Shown here piece by piece: positions 1 through 8,330 of a DNA stretch of 64,000 nt. The number at the start of each line of letters is the position of its first letter. The stretch's first letter is position 1. The DNA comes from Alcaligenaceae bacterium SAGV5 (lineage in GTDB: Bacteria > Pseudomonadota > Gammaproteobacteria > Burkholderiales > Burkholderiaceae_B). The stretch lies in assembly GCA_009360345.1 (NCBI GenBank), contig SPDP01000001.1:1302001-1366000 (forward strand), read 5' to 3'. Both the position numbers and the translations under genes were made by a program. The notes under the pieces were generated by a model. That model saw nothing but the letters and a program-made list of their open reading frames with translations. It searched no databases and was not told the DNA's origin.

Positions 1-398
1 AGGAAGCCGGCTGCCGCATCCTTCCGGGCGCGGCCTGGCTGGACGGCTACATGGGATCGGCCGCCTTCTGCCGACGCGCCTGGGCGGCCACATCGAGCGA
101 TACGCTCAGGGCGTTCGCGCGCGCCTACCGTACCTCGCTGGACTGGCTCGTCCTGCCGAACACGGGCCCACGCGCCGCCGCCCTGCTGCGCGAACACGCG
201 CGGGATCTCGACCCGGCACTGAGCGAACGCGCCCGCGACGTGCTGCTGGCACCCGGCACCGGTCTCATCCGCGATCTGCGCCCCGTCATGGCCGGCATCG
301 CCACCGTGCTGGCGCTGCGCAACCGCCACGCCGGCCAGGCCGTGGCGCTGCGCGACCCGGCGCGATATGTGGACCTGGGCTACCTGCCGGAGATATGA
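1..398 (+). CDS. ABC transporter solute-binding protein, NitT/TauT type, C-terminal part
   Basis: The reading frame is already open at the left edge (first whole codon at position 3), so only about 131 C-terminal residues are visible. The text resembles the end of NMT1/TauA-like periplasmic receptors: an aromatic-rich helix around RAYRTSLDWLVLP, then a closing DPARYVDLGYL motif typical of this family. The ligand cannot be told from this part. The stop overlaps the start of the MarR gene (ATGA), so the two are probably co-transcribed and the regulator may control this transporter. Its transport partners would lie upstream, outside the window. Confidence 0.7.
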   Translation, partial: EAGCRILPGAAWLDGYMGSAAFCRRAWAATSSDTLRAFARAYRTSLDWLVLPNTGPRAAALLREHARDLDPALSERARDVLLAPGTGLIRDLRPVMAGIATVLALRNRHAGQAVALRDPARYVDLGYLPEI

Positions 399-997
399 AC
401 CGCCGGGTGGAACCGGCCGGCGCGCGCCTCGTGATAGAGTTCGACGCAACCGAACCGGCATCAAGAGTCCGTCCCTTGCCCCCAGCGTCTCCCACCACTC
501 CGCGGCGCGATTCCGTCCAGCAACTGCTGGACGACTGGAAACGCGAACGTCCCGATCTGGATCCCTGGCCGCTGGGCATCATCGGCCGCCTGTCGCGCCT
601 GTCCACGCACATGGTGCGACACGCCGAGGAATGGCTCGCGCCCATGGGGCTGACCTGGGAGACCTTCAGCCTGATCGTCACCTTGCGCCGCTGCGGCCCG
701 GAGTTCGCGCTCAAGCCTTCGGACCTGATCAAGGTATCGCTGCTGACCTCGGGCGCGGTCACCAACCGCATCGACCGCGTCCAGGCACGCGGCCTGGTCG
801 TGCGCGAACCGGACCCCAACGACCGCCGCGGCGTGATCGTCCGGCTCACGCCCGAAGGCAAGGCGCTCGCCGACGAAGCCATCGCCCGCCACTTCGACGC
901 GATGGCCGGGCTGCTGCGCCCGCTCGGCCGCCAGGAAGCGGACAAGCTGGCCGCGATGCTGAGCACGCTGCTGTTCGCCATCGAGGCGCGCGACTGA
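395..997 (+). CDS. MarR-family transcriptional regulator
   Basis: This 200-residue protein has a winged-helix MarR core at about residues 60-190. It includes a helix-turn-helix region (FALKPSDLIKVSLLTSGAV) and the wing signature DRRGVIVRLTPEGKAL. The N-terminal 50 residues are Pro/Arg-rich and longer than usual, so a start further downstream is possible. The chosen ATG overlaps the stop of the upstream receptor gene, with GGAG just before it. MarR proteins usually repress transport or catabolic genes until an aromatic or acidic ligand binds. The coupling suggests local control of the upstream ABC system. Confidence 0.85.
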   Translation: MNRRVEPAGARLVIEFDATEPASRVRPLPPASPTTPRRDSVQQLLDDWKRERPDLDPWPLGIIGRLSRLSTHMVRHAEEWLAPMGLTWETFSLIVTLRRCGPEFALKPSDLIKVSLLTSGAVTNRIDRVQARGLVVREPDPNDRRGVIVRLTPEGKALADEAIARHFDAMAGLLRPLGRQEADKLAAMLSTLLFAIEARD

Positions 998-1001
998 GGC
1001 C

Positions 1002-1844
1002 TCAGGCCGACACCTCGACCGCCTGGGTGGCCAGCAGCAACTGCGCCGCCACCGACACCGCGATGATCCCCGGCAGCTTGCCCGCGATCGCCGGTAGCCC
1101 GATCGGACACACCAGTGAAGCGATGCCTGCCTCGCCCATGCCTCGCGCGCGCAGGCGCCGCTCGAAAGTCACGCGCTTGGTGGCCGAGCCGATAAGCCCG
1201 CAATAGGCGGCATCGCCCCGCTCCAGCACGGCGCGCACGATGTCGAAATCGAGCGCATGGCTGTGGGTCATGACGAGGTGCATGACGCCGGCCGCCGCGT
1301 CGGCGACCTCGGCCGCGAGGTCGTCGACCTGGACGGTCTCGACCTGTCCGGGCAGCGGATGCGGAAAAACGTTTTCGCGGGTGTCCAGCCATCGTATCCG
1401 GAACGGCAGCGGCAGCATGACATGCACCAGCGCCCGCGCAACGTGTCCGGCGCCATACAGCCACAGCTCGTGCGGCCGCGCCTCCAGCCCTTCCAGCCGC
1501 GGCAAGGCATCGCCCGCATCCGCCAGCACCGAGAAGCGCAGCTCCACGCTGCCGCCACAGCACTGGCCCAGCGTAGGGCCAAGCGCGACGCGGCGCGTCT
1601 GCTCGACCATGGAACCGGCCTCGGCTTGCCGCAACAGCGACCGCGCGTGCGCGATGGCTTCGTATTCCAGGTGGCCGCCGCCTATGGTGCCGGCAAAGCC
1701 GTCGCCACCGACCAGCAGCGCCGCGTCGGTGCCGCGCGGGACACTGCCCCGCACCTCCAGCACGCGGACCAGGCACACAGGCTGGCCACGCGCCGCACGG
1801 GCGAAATCAGCCAGCCCTTCGGGCAGCAGCGCGGTATGGGTCAT
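1002..1844 (-). CDS. xdhC: Xanthine dehydrogenase accessory protein XdhC
   Basis: XdhC binds molybdenum cofactor, promotes its sulfuration and delivers it to the XdhB subunit; it is not part of the mature enzyme. The 280-residue protein shows the N-terminal XdhC/CoxI motif (VRGSVPRGTDAALLVGGDG, then TIGGGHLE), a GQCCGG cysteine motif, and a C-terminal Rossmann-like XdhC_C domain starting at LWLYGAGHVARAL and containing MTHSHALDFDI and CGLIGSATK. The start ATG overlaps the xdhB stop by four bases (ATGA). It is the last gene of the xdhABC operon. An in-frame open stretch continues far upstream but is the shadow of xdhB. Confidence 0.93.
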   Translation of the reverse strand: MTHTALLPEGLADFARAARGQPVCLVRVLEVRGSVPRGTDAALLVGGDGFAGTIGGGHLEYEAIAHARSLLRQAEAGSMVEQTRRVALGPTLGQCCGGSVELRFSVLADAGDALPRLEGLEARPHELWLYGAGHVARALVHVMLPLPFRIRWLDTRENVFPHPLPGQVETVQVDDLAAEVADAAAGVMHLVMTHSHALDFDIVRAVLERGDAAYCGLIGSATKRVTFERRLRARGMGEAGIASLVCPIGLPAIAGKLPGIIAVSVAAQLLLATQAVEVSA

Positions 1845-4165
1845 TGTTCCACGGCCCGCAGCACGGCCTCGGGCGTCGCGGGCGCCGACAAAGGCACGAG
1901 CGGCATGCGCCCACGCTCGCCGCGAGCCGCCGCCACCGCTTCGCGTATGGCGAAGAAAGCGGCAAAGCCCAGCATCAAAGGCGGTTCGCCCACGGCCTTG
2001 GAACCGTAGACATTGTCCTCGCGGTTGGGCTCGGACCAGAGTTCGACATGGAAGTCGTCCGGCACGTCGCCCGAGGTCGGAATCTTGTAGGTGGACGGCG
2101 CATGCGTGGCCAGCGTGCCATCCGGCTTCCAGACCAGTTCCTCGGACGTCAGCCAACCCACCCCCTGCACGAAACCGCCCTCGATCTGGCCCAGGTCGAT
2201 CGCCGGATTGATGGAGCGGCCCACGTCGTGCAGGATATCCACGCGCAGCACGCGCATCTCGCCGGTCAGCGTGTCGACCGCGACCTCGGTGGCCGCCGCG
2301 CCATAGGCGAAGTAGTAGAACGGGCGGCCGCGCATGGTCTTGTGGTCGTAGTGGATCTTGGGCGTGGCGTAGTAGCCGTCCGACCACAGCGACACGCGCG
2401 CGGCATACGCCGCCTTGGCCACGGCCACGAAATCGAGTTCGGCGCCCGGCACGAGCACCTTGCCGCCGCGTATCGACACCTGGCCCATCTCCACGCCGCG
2501 CGTGCGGGCGACATGGGCGCGCAAGCGGTCGCGCACCTCGCGCGCCGCGAACTCGGCTGCCCGGCCGTTCAGGTCGGTGCCGCTGGAGGCGGCGGTGGCC
2601 GAAGCATTGGGCACCCGGCCGGTGTCGGTGGCGGTGATGCGCACCCACGCCAGCGGCACCCCCAGCGTATCGGCCACGATCTGGCACACTTTGGTGTGCA
2701 GCCCCTGCCCCATCTCGGTTCCACCGTGGTTCACCGTGACCGAACCGTCGGTATAGACGTTCACCAACGCGCCGGCCTGGTTGAACAGGGTGGCCGTGAA
2801 CGAGATGCCGAACTTCACCGGCGTCAGGGCCAGGCCGCGCTTGATCACCGGACTGTCGGCGTTCCAGCGCGCGATCGCCTCGCGCCGGCGGGCGTAGCCG
2901 CAATCGGCCGCCAGCCGTTCGATCAGCGCGGGAAGGATGTTGTCGGTGACCTGCATCCCATAGGGCGTGCGGTCGCGGGGCGCATCGCCATACAGGTTGA
3001 TCCGGCGCACCGCCAGCGGATCCAGGCCCAGGAGGCGGGCGATGTCGTCGAGCGCAGCCTCGATCATGCCCACTCCCTGCGGACCGCCGAACCCCCGGAA
3101 GGCGGTATGGGACTGGGTATGGGTCTTGCAGCGATAGCTGTGGATGGCAACGGCCGGCAGGTAGTAGGCGTTGTCGGCATGGAAGATGGCGCGATCGGCG
3201 ATCGGCCCGGACAGGTCGGCGGAGAATCCGCAGGCCGCCGCCTGCATCAGCTCGATGGCCAGGATGCGCCCCTGGCCGTCGAAGCCCACTGTCCAGCGGC
3301 CGAGGAAGGGATGGCGCTTGCCGGTGATCAGGAAATCGTCGTCGCGGTCGAGCCGCATCTTGCATGGCGCCCCGGCGATGCGCGCCGCCACCGCGGCCCA
3401 CACCGCGATGTGGCCGGCCTGGGTTTCCTTGCCACCGAATCCACCGCCCATGCGGCGGCATTCGACCTGCACCGAGTGGGCGGGCACGCCCAACGCGTCG
3501 GCCACCCAGTGCTGCACCTCGCCCGGATGCTGGGTTGACGACAACACCTTCATCGTACCGTCCTCGCCCGGCATGGCCAGCGCGATCTGTCCTTCCAGGT
3601 AGAACTGCTCCTGCCCGCCCACCGCGAACTCGCCTTGCAGGCGATGCGGCGCGGCGGCCATCGCCGCCTCGACGTCGCCTTCAACCAGATGCACCGGGGG
3701 CAGCACCCAGGATTCGGCTTCCAGCGCCTGGGCGATCGTCAGGATGGCCGGCAACGGCTCGACTTCCATCCGGACCGCCCGCGCGGCCACGCGCGCCGCC
3801 TTGGCGCCGGTGGCGACGACCAGTGCGACCGGCTGGCCCAGATACTCGATCAGGTCCGCGGGCAGGATGGGTTCGTCGTGCCCCGCGCCCACCACATTGG
3901 CGGCCGGCAGGTCGGCGGCCGTCAGGACGCGGCGCACGCCGGACATCGCCAGCGCGGCCGAGGCGTCCACGCTTTTCAGCCGCCCGTGCGCGACCTTGGA
4001 CAGCACGGGGGCGACGAACAAGGTGCCGCGCGGCTCGGGCACGTCATCCACGTACAGCGCGCGGCCGCTGACGTGCAGATGCGCCGCCTCGTGCGGCACC
4101 GCCTCGCCGCAGGCCTGCGGTTCGGCCCCGACGTTCAGGATGCCGGGATGATCGGGGGCATTCAT
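1841..4165 (-). CDS. xdhB: Xanthine dehydrogenase, molybdopterin-binding subunit
   Basis: This 774-residue subunit carries the molybdenum cofactor and oxidises hypoxanthine to xanthine and xanthine to urate. Visible signatures are the N-terminal a/b hammerhead domain (HVSGRALYVDDVPEP), the substrate-channel motif RRMGGGFGGKE, TAFRGFGGPQG, the MPT-binding stretch GGTEMGQGLHTK, and the catalytic glutamate at about residue 727 in KAVGEPPLMLG. The length matches bacterial two-subunit XDHs. Both ends overlap neighbouring genes by four bases, so xdhA-xdhB-xdhC is one translationally coupled operon. Confidence 0.96.
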   Translation of the reverse strand: MNAPDHPGILNVGAEPQACGEAVPHEAAHLHVSGRALYVDDVPEPRGTLFVAPVLSKVAHGRLKSVDASAALAMSGVRRVLTAADLPAANVVGAGHDEPILPADLIEYLGQPVALVVATGAKAARVAARAVRMEVEPLPAILTIAQALEAESWVLPPVHLVEGDVEAAMAAAPHRLQGEFAVGGQEQFYLEGQIALAMPGEDGTMKVLSSTQHPGEVQHWVADALGVPAHSVQVECRRMGGGFGGKETQAGHIAVWAAVAARIAGAPCKMRLDRDDDFLITGKRHPFLGRWTVGFDGQGRILAIELMQAAACGFSADLSGPIADRAIFHADNAYYLPAVAIHSYRCKTHTQSHTAFRGFGGPQGVGMIEAALDDIARLLGLDPLAVRRINLYGDAPRDRTPYGMQVTDNILPALIERLAADCGYARRREAIARWNADSPVIKRGLALTPVKFGISFTATLFNQAGALVNVYTDGSVTVNHGGTEMGQGLHTKVCQIVADTLGVPLAWVRITATDTGRVPNASATAASSGTDLNGRAAEFAAREVRDRLRAHVARTRGVEMGQVSIRGGKVLVPGAELDFVAVAKAAYAARVSLWSDGYYATPKIHYDHKTMRGRPFYYFAYGAAATEVAVDTLTGEMRVLRVDILHDVGRSINPAIDLGQIEGGFVQGVGWLTSEELVWKPDGTLATHAPSTYKIPTSGDVPDDFHVELWSEPNREDNVYGSKAVGEPPLMLGFAAFFAIREAVAAARGERGRMPLVPLSAPATPEAVLRAVEQ

Positions 4166-5763
4166 GTCTGTATCGCCGCGAGTTCGCCCAGGCGGGTGGC
4201 CGGCGCCTGCCGCGCCAGCTCCAGGCACGACCGCAGCAGCAGGTTGGCCGCGGCCTGGCGCCGATAGGCCGCGCTGGCGCGCAGGTCGTCCAGCGGATCG
4301 AATTCGTCGTGCATGGCGTGCCACGCCGCCCGCATGCCGGGGCTGTCGCGCAGCGACGCGGCGGGCACGTCCACCTGGAGGCCCAGGAGAGCCTGCTCGG
4401 TCCGCACGGCGCGGCTGGACACCGCGGCCATGCCGCCCACGCCCACGCCGGCGGCAACGATGCGCCCCTGCTCCACGCACAGCGCCGTGGCCACGGCCAC
4501 CGCGCTGATGTCCTGCTCCACCCGCTTGGACAGTTTCCAGGCACGGACCGCGACCTGGGCGCCGGGCAGCGGCACGCGCACGGCGCGGATGAATTCGCCC
4601 GGACGCAGGTCGTTCTTCTGGTAGCCGTGATAGAAATCGGTCACTGGCAGGACCCGCTCCTGGCCCTGCCGGTGCAGCACCACGGAGCCGCCCAGCGCGA
4701 TCAGCAGCGGCGCGGTGTCGCCGATGGGCGAACCGTTCGCGACGTTGCCGACCAGCGTGGCGCTGTTGCGCACCGGCACCGATGCGAAACGGTCGAAATA
4801 ATCGGTACAGGCGGGGAAGTGCGGCGCCAGCGCCCGCCACGCGTCCTCGACGGTGACGGCCGCGCCGATCTCCAGGCACGGGACATCCCGCCCCCAGCGC
4901 GACGATGCCAGCGCATCCCGGCCGATGCGGCCGATCGCCGCCAACTCGGACACCCCCCCTATCCACAGCATCTCACCCAGCGCGCGATGCTGCTTGGTGA
5001 CCCACAGGCCGACGTCGGTCGCGCCTGCCACGATGCGGCTGTCCGGGTGCGCCGCGCGCAATGCCGCCAGTTGCGCCAGCGTACGCGGCGCCAGGAATCG
5101 CCCGCGGGCATGGCCATCGAAACCGTCCGCCGCTTGCCCTGGCGTCCAGGCCTGCGGCCCGGGCGCCACCTGGGCCAGGCGCTCGCGCAGTCCCTCGGCC
5201 GATTCGCCCTGCCAATCGGGTCCGCACATTGCCTGCGCCGCATCCAGGATGGGGCGATACCCCGTGCACCGGCACAGATTCCCGGACAGGGCACGCACCG
5301 CGTCCCCGCGGCCGACCACCGCCTCATCGGCCAACCGCCTGCCCTCGTACATGGCGTACAGCGACATCACGATGCCCGGCGTGCAGAACCCGCACTGCGA
5401 ACCGTGGTGCGTGACCATGGCCGCCTGGACAGGATGCAGCGCATCCGGCTCGCCGATTTCGCCGGCGGTGGCCAACAATTTCCCGTCCAGCGCCGCCACG
5501 GGCTGGATACAGGCATTGATGGCACGCACGCGGGGATTGCCCGCTTCGTCCAGGTCGGTCACCGCCACCGTACAGGCGCCGCAGTCGCCCTCGGCGCAGC
5601 CTTCCTTGACGGCATGGCACCCCGCCACTTCCCTCAGCCATTCCAGCACCGTGAAAGCGGGCGGCAGCCCCCCGAGTTCGACCAGTTTGCGGCCATGCCA
5701 GAAACGCGCGGGACGAACCCGCAACTCGAGCGGCGTATCGGGGGAGGAAGGATCGGAAGCCAT
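4162..5763 (-). CDS. xdhA: Xanthine dehydrogenase, Fe-S/FAD subunit
   Basis: This 533-residue electron-transfer subunit has a plant-type [2Fe-2S] domain with Cys56, Cys61, Cys64 and Cys85, a second [2Fe-2S] domain with Cys124, Cys127, Cys164 and Cys166 (CGFCTPG and NLCRCTGYRPI), and an FAD domain at about 205-390 (IVAGATDVGLWVTK). It passes electrons from the Mo site to NAD+. The ATG at 5763 was chosen because the protein then begins shortly before the ferredoxin fold. The frame stays open to an upstream start at 5817, and neither start has a clear ribosome site. It is the first gene of the operon and divergent from the LysR gene at 5910. Confidence 0.93.
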   Translation of the reverse strand: MASDPSSPDTPLELRVRPARFWHGRKLVELGGLPPAFTVLEWLREVAGCHAVKEGCAEGDCGACTVAVTDLDEAGNPRVRAINACIQPVAALDGKLLATAGEIGEPDALHPVQAAMVTHHGSQCGFCTPGIVMSLYAMYEGRRLADEAVVGRGDAVRALSGNLCRCTGYRPILDAAQAMCGPDWQGESAEGLRERLAQVAPGPQAWTPGQAADGFDGHARGRFLAPRTLAQLAALRAAHPDSRIVAGATDVGLWVTKQHRALGEMLWIGGVSELAAIGRIGRDALASSRWGRDVPCLEIGAAVTVEDAWRALAPHFPACTDYFDRFASVPVRNSATLVGNVANGSPIGDTAPLLIALGGSVVLHRQGQERVLPVTDFYHGYQKNDLRPGEFIRAVRVPLPGAQVAVRAWKLSKRVEQDISAVAVATALCVEQGRIVAAGVGVGGMAAVSSRAVRTEQALLGLQVDVPAASLRDSPGMRAAWHAMHDEFDPLDDLRASAAYRRQAAANLLLRSCLELARQAPATRLGELAAIQT

Positions 5764-5848
5764 GTCGCTCTGCCAGGAGTACGCCCGCCGCGTCCGCAAC
5801 GGGACGCCGGGGACCATATCCGAAACATACGCGTCCTGGCGGGGGTTG

Positions 5849-5868
5849 TCATCTTTACCTGAAGATGA
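5849..5868. promoter_or_regulatory. Candidate LysR operator between xdhA and the divergent LysR gene
   Basis: A perfect 7-base inverted repeat, TCATCTT and AAGATGA, is separated by TACCTG. It lies 86 bases upstream of xdhA and 41 bases upstream of the LysR start. The surrounding sequence is markedly A+T-rich compared with the flanks. A dyad in a divergent LysR-target promoter is the usual LTTR arrangement. That it binds this regulator is inferred. Confidence 0.5.
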
Positions 5869-5909
5869 GCATTATTCATTATCATGGATGACATCTCCGG
5901 AGTCCCGAC

Positions 5910-6893
5910 ATGCCCGCCGCCCCGCCCGCAGTTGCCCAGGGCAGCACCGACCTGTCCCGGTTGAGCCTGACCGACATCCAGGCCTTCGTCACGCTGCTGG
6001 ATACGCTGCACGTCTCGCGCGCCGCGATACGGCTGGGCATGGGCCAGCCCCAGTTGTCCGGCCGGCTGGCCCGGCTGCGCCGCCTGACGGGCGACCTGTT
6101 GTTCGTGCGCGGGCCGGGCGGGGTCGTGCCGACCGCCACCGCGCTATCGCTGGAAGCCCCGGCGCGGGAAATGCTGACGCAGGCCGAGCATTTCCTGGCG
6201 CCTCCCGACGAGTTCGATCCGCGCAAGGCGCGTGGCACCCTGCACCTGGCCGCGCCGGACTATCTCGACCCCATGCTGCTGCCGCGCCTGGCCGGCCGGC
6301 TGCGGACGACCGCGCCCGCCCTGGCGCTGAGCGTGCATCCGCTGACGGACGACCTGGACTATGCGCAGAAGCTGGCCGACGGCCGGCTGGACCTGGTCAT
6401 CGCCAACTGGCCGGATCCGCCGGCGCAATTGCACCGGCTGCCGCTGTTGGAGGACGAACTGGTGGTCATGATGGGCAGCCACCACCCGCTGACCCGCGGC
6501 GACCTGACCGCGCAGGCCTATCTTCAGGCGCGCCACGCGGCGCCCACGGCGATGCGGCCAGGCTTGCGCAGCACGGTCGACGCCATGCTCGCGCGGCTGG
6601 GACACGCCCGCCACGTCGCGCTCGAATGCCCCGTGTTCAGCCTGATTCCCTACGTACTGACGCAGACCGACCTGCTGCTGACCACCGGCAGGCGCTTCAC
6701 CGAATTCTTCGCCAGCTCGCTGCCGGTGTCGGTGCGGCCCCTGCCCATTGCCCTGCCGTCCTTGCAGTATTACCTGCTGTGGCACCCGCGCGCGCGGCGC
6801 GACGGCCCTATCCGATGGCTGCGCGAACAGATCGCCGCGTGCGTGCGCAGTCCGCTCAGCTCCCCCGATACGTACTCCAACTCCAGGGACTGA
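5910..6893 (+). CDS. LysR-type regulator, probable regulator of the xanthine/urate genes
   Basis: This 327-residue protein has an N-terminal LysR helix-turn-helix (residues 14-75: LTDIQAFVTLLDTLHVSRAA, then LSGRLARLRRLTGDLLFVR) and a periplasmic-binding-protein-like effector domain from about residue 105. The ATG has GGAG nine bases upstream. It is divergent from xdhABC with a dyad between them, so control of xdhABC by a purine intermediate is likely. The effector is not evident from sequence. Its last 38 bases overlap the end of uraH on the other strand, an unusual tail-to-tail overlap. Confidence 0.9.
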   Translation: MPAAPPAVAQGSTDLSRLSLTDIQAFVTLLDTLHVSRAAIRLGMGQPQLSGRLARLRRLTGDLLFVRGPGGVVPTATALSLEAPAREMLTQAEHFLAPPDEFDPRKARGTLHLAAPDYLDPMLLPRLAGRLRTTAPALALSVHPLTDDLDYAQKLADGRLDLVIANWPDPPAQLHRLPLLEDELVVMMGSHHPLTRGDLTAQAYLQARHAAPTAMRPGLRSTVDAMLARLGHARHVALECPVFSLIPYVLTQTDLLLTTGRRFTEFFASSLPVSVRPLPIALPSLQYYLLWHPRARRDGPIRWLREQIAACVRSPLSSPDTYSNSRD

Positions 6894-7209
6894 CCAGCAG
6901 CGGCACGTGATAGTGCTGCCCGGGCTCCGCGATGCCGAAGTCGAGCGCGATGCGATCGACGAAACGGGGCTCGGGCAGCGCCAGCCCCCGCGCGGCGAAA
7001 TAGTCGCCGGCCTCGAACACCAGGCGGTAGGCGGCGGCGACGAGTTCGTCGCCTTCGAGCAAAGGGCCGTCCATACGCCCGTCGGCGTTGGTGGACACCT
7101 GGCGCAACAGGACCGCCTGGCCCTCGTCCATGCGGAACAGTTCCAGCCTCAGTCCCGCGGCCGGACAGCCATGGGCGGTATCGAGAACGTGGGTGGTCAG
7201 CTTTCCCAT
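6856..7209 (-). CDS. uraH: 5-hydroxyisourate hydrolase (transthyretin-like)
   Basis: This enzyme hydrolyses 5-hydroxyisourate, the product of urate oxidase, to OHCU. The 117-residue protein shows the family start signature LTTHVLDTAHGCPA, the internal TNADGR loop and the C-terminal tetrapeptide YRGS that marks HIU hydrolases rather than transthyretins. The start at 7209 gives the normal family length; the frame remains open to 7293 but the extra residues do not fit the family. It is transcribed against puuE and the LysR gene, overlapping the latter by 38 bases at the 3' end. Confidence 0.95.
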   Translation of the reverse strand: MGKLTTHVLDTAHGCPAAGLRLELFRMDEGQAVLLRQVSTNADGRMDGPLLEGDELVAAAYRLVFEAGDYFAARGLALPEPRFVDRIALDFGIAEPGQHYHVPLLVSPWSWSTYRGS

Positions 7210-7380
7210 GGGAATCCTTTGATGGAACGCGATGGCGCGGCGCGCGCCGTCCGGCGCGACGACAAAAGTGTATATAGTTTCGCTAGCGGCCACATCCCCG
7301 CCCGCGGCCCCGTCCGTCCGTCATGGGAGAATGTCCATGCGTGTCCGTTCCGTCTCCACTCCTGATTCGTTGCCCACGCC

Positions 7381-8322
7381 ATGACAGCCTATCCCCGCGA
7401 CATGACCGGCTACGGCCGCCACCTTCCCGACGCGCGCTGGCCCCACCGCGCCCGCGTGGCCGTGCAGTTCGTCCTGAACTACGAGGAAGGCGCCGAGAAC
7501 CACGTCCTGCACGGCGACGCCGCCTCCGAACAGTTCCTGTCCGAGATCGTGGGCGCGGCCGCCTATCCGGCCCGGCACATGAGCATGGACTCCATCTACG
7601 AATACGGCTCGCGCGCGGGCGTCTGGCGCATCCTGAACGAGTTCGAACGGCGCCGCCTGCCGCTCACGGTGTTCGGCTGCGGGATGGCCCTCGAACGCAA
7701 CCTGGAAGCCACGGCGGCCTTCCTCGAGCACGGCCACGAAATCGCCTGCCACGGCTGGCGCTGGATCCACTACCAGAACCTGGACGAGGCCACCGAGCGC
7801 GAGCATATGCATCGCGGCACGGAGATCCTGCGCAGGCTGACCGACGGCGCCTGGCCGCTGGGCTGGTATACGGGACGCGACAGCCCCAACACGCGCCGCC
7901 TGCTGGTCGAACAGGGCGACTATCTGTACGACAGCGACTACTACGGCGACGATCTGCCCTTCTGGACCGAGGTCGAGACGACCTCCGGCGCGCGCAAGCC
8001 CCACCTGATCGTCCCCTATACGCTGGACGCCAACGACATGCGCTTCGCCACGCCCCAGGGCTTCAACACCGCCGATCACTTCTTCCACTACCTGCGCGAC
8101 AGTTTCGACGTGCTCTACGCGGAAGGCGCCGACAAGCCTCGCATGATGTCGGTGGGCATGCATTGCCGGCTGCTGGGCCGGCCCGGCCGCTTCACCGCCC
8201 TGCAACGCTTCCTGGACCATGTCGAGAAGCACCAGGACGTCTGGATCTGCCGCCGCGTCGACATCGCCCGCCATTGGAAGCAAGAACATCCGTACACGCC
8301 GGCCGCCGGCTCCGCCTCCTGA
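7381..8322 (+). CDS. puuE: Allantoinase, polysaccharide-deacetylase family (PuuE)
   Basis: PuuE opens the allantoin ring to allantoate without the metal centre of amidohydrolase-type allantoinases. The 313-residue protein belongs to the NodB/polysaccharide deacetylase fold, with FVLNYEEGAENHVLHGD near the N-terminus, the HEIACHGWRW stretch, and YTGRDSPNTRRLL. These are characteristic of PuuE rather than chitin deacetylases. It sits eight bases upstream of the fused uraD-allantoate amidohydrolase gene, the next step in the pathway, and is divergent from uraH. Confidence 0.92.
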   Translation: MTAYPRDMTGYGRHLPDARWPHRARVAVQFVLNYEEGAENHVLHGDAASEQFLSEIVGAAAYPARHMSMDSIYEYGSRAGVWRILNEFERRRLPLTVFGCGMALERNLEATAAFLEHGHEIACHGWRWIHYQNLDEATEREHMHRGTEILRRLTDGAWPLGWYTGRDSPNTRRLLVEQGDYLYDSDYYGDDLPFWTEVETTSGARKPHLIVPYTLDANDMRFATPQGFNTADHFFHYLRDSFDVLYAEGADKPRMMSVGMHCRLLGRPGRFTALQRFLDHVEKHQDVWICRRVDIARHWKQEHPYTPAAGSAS

Positions 8323-8330
8323 TCTCCGCC

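Noticed and set aside
1244..3538. Long plus-strand open frames opposite xdhB and xdhC
   Set aside because: Their translations lack domains, while the minus strand encodes complete, recognisable enzymes with proper overlaps.
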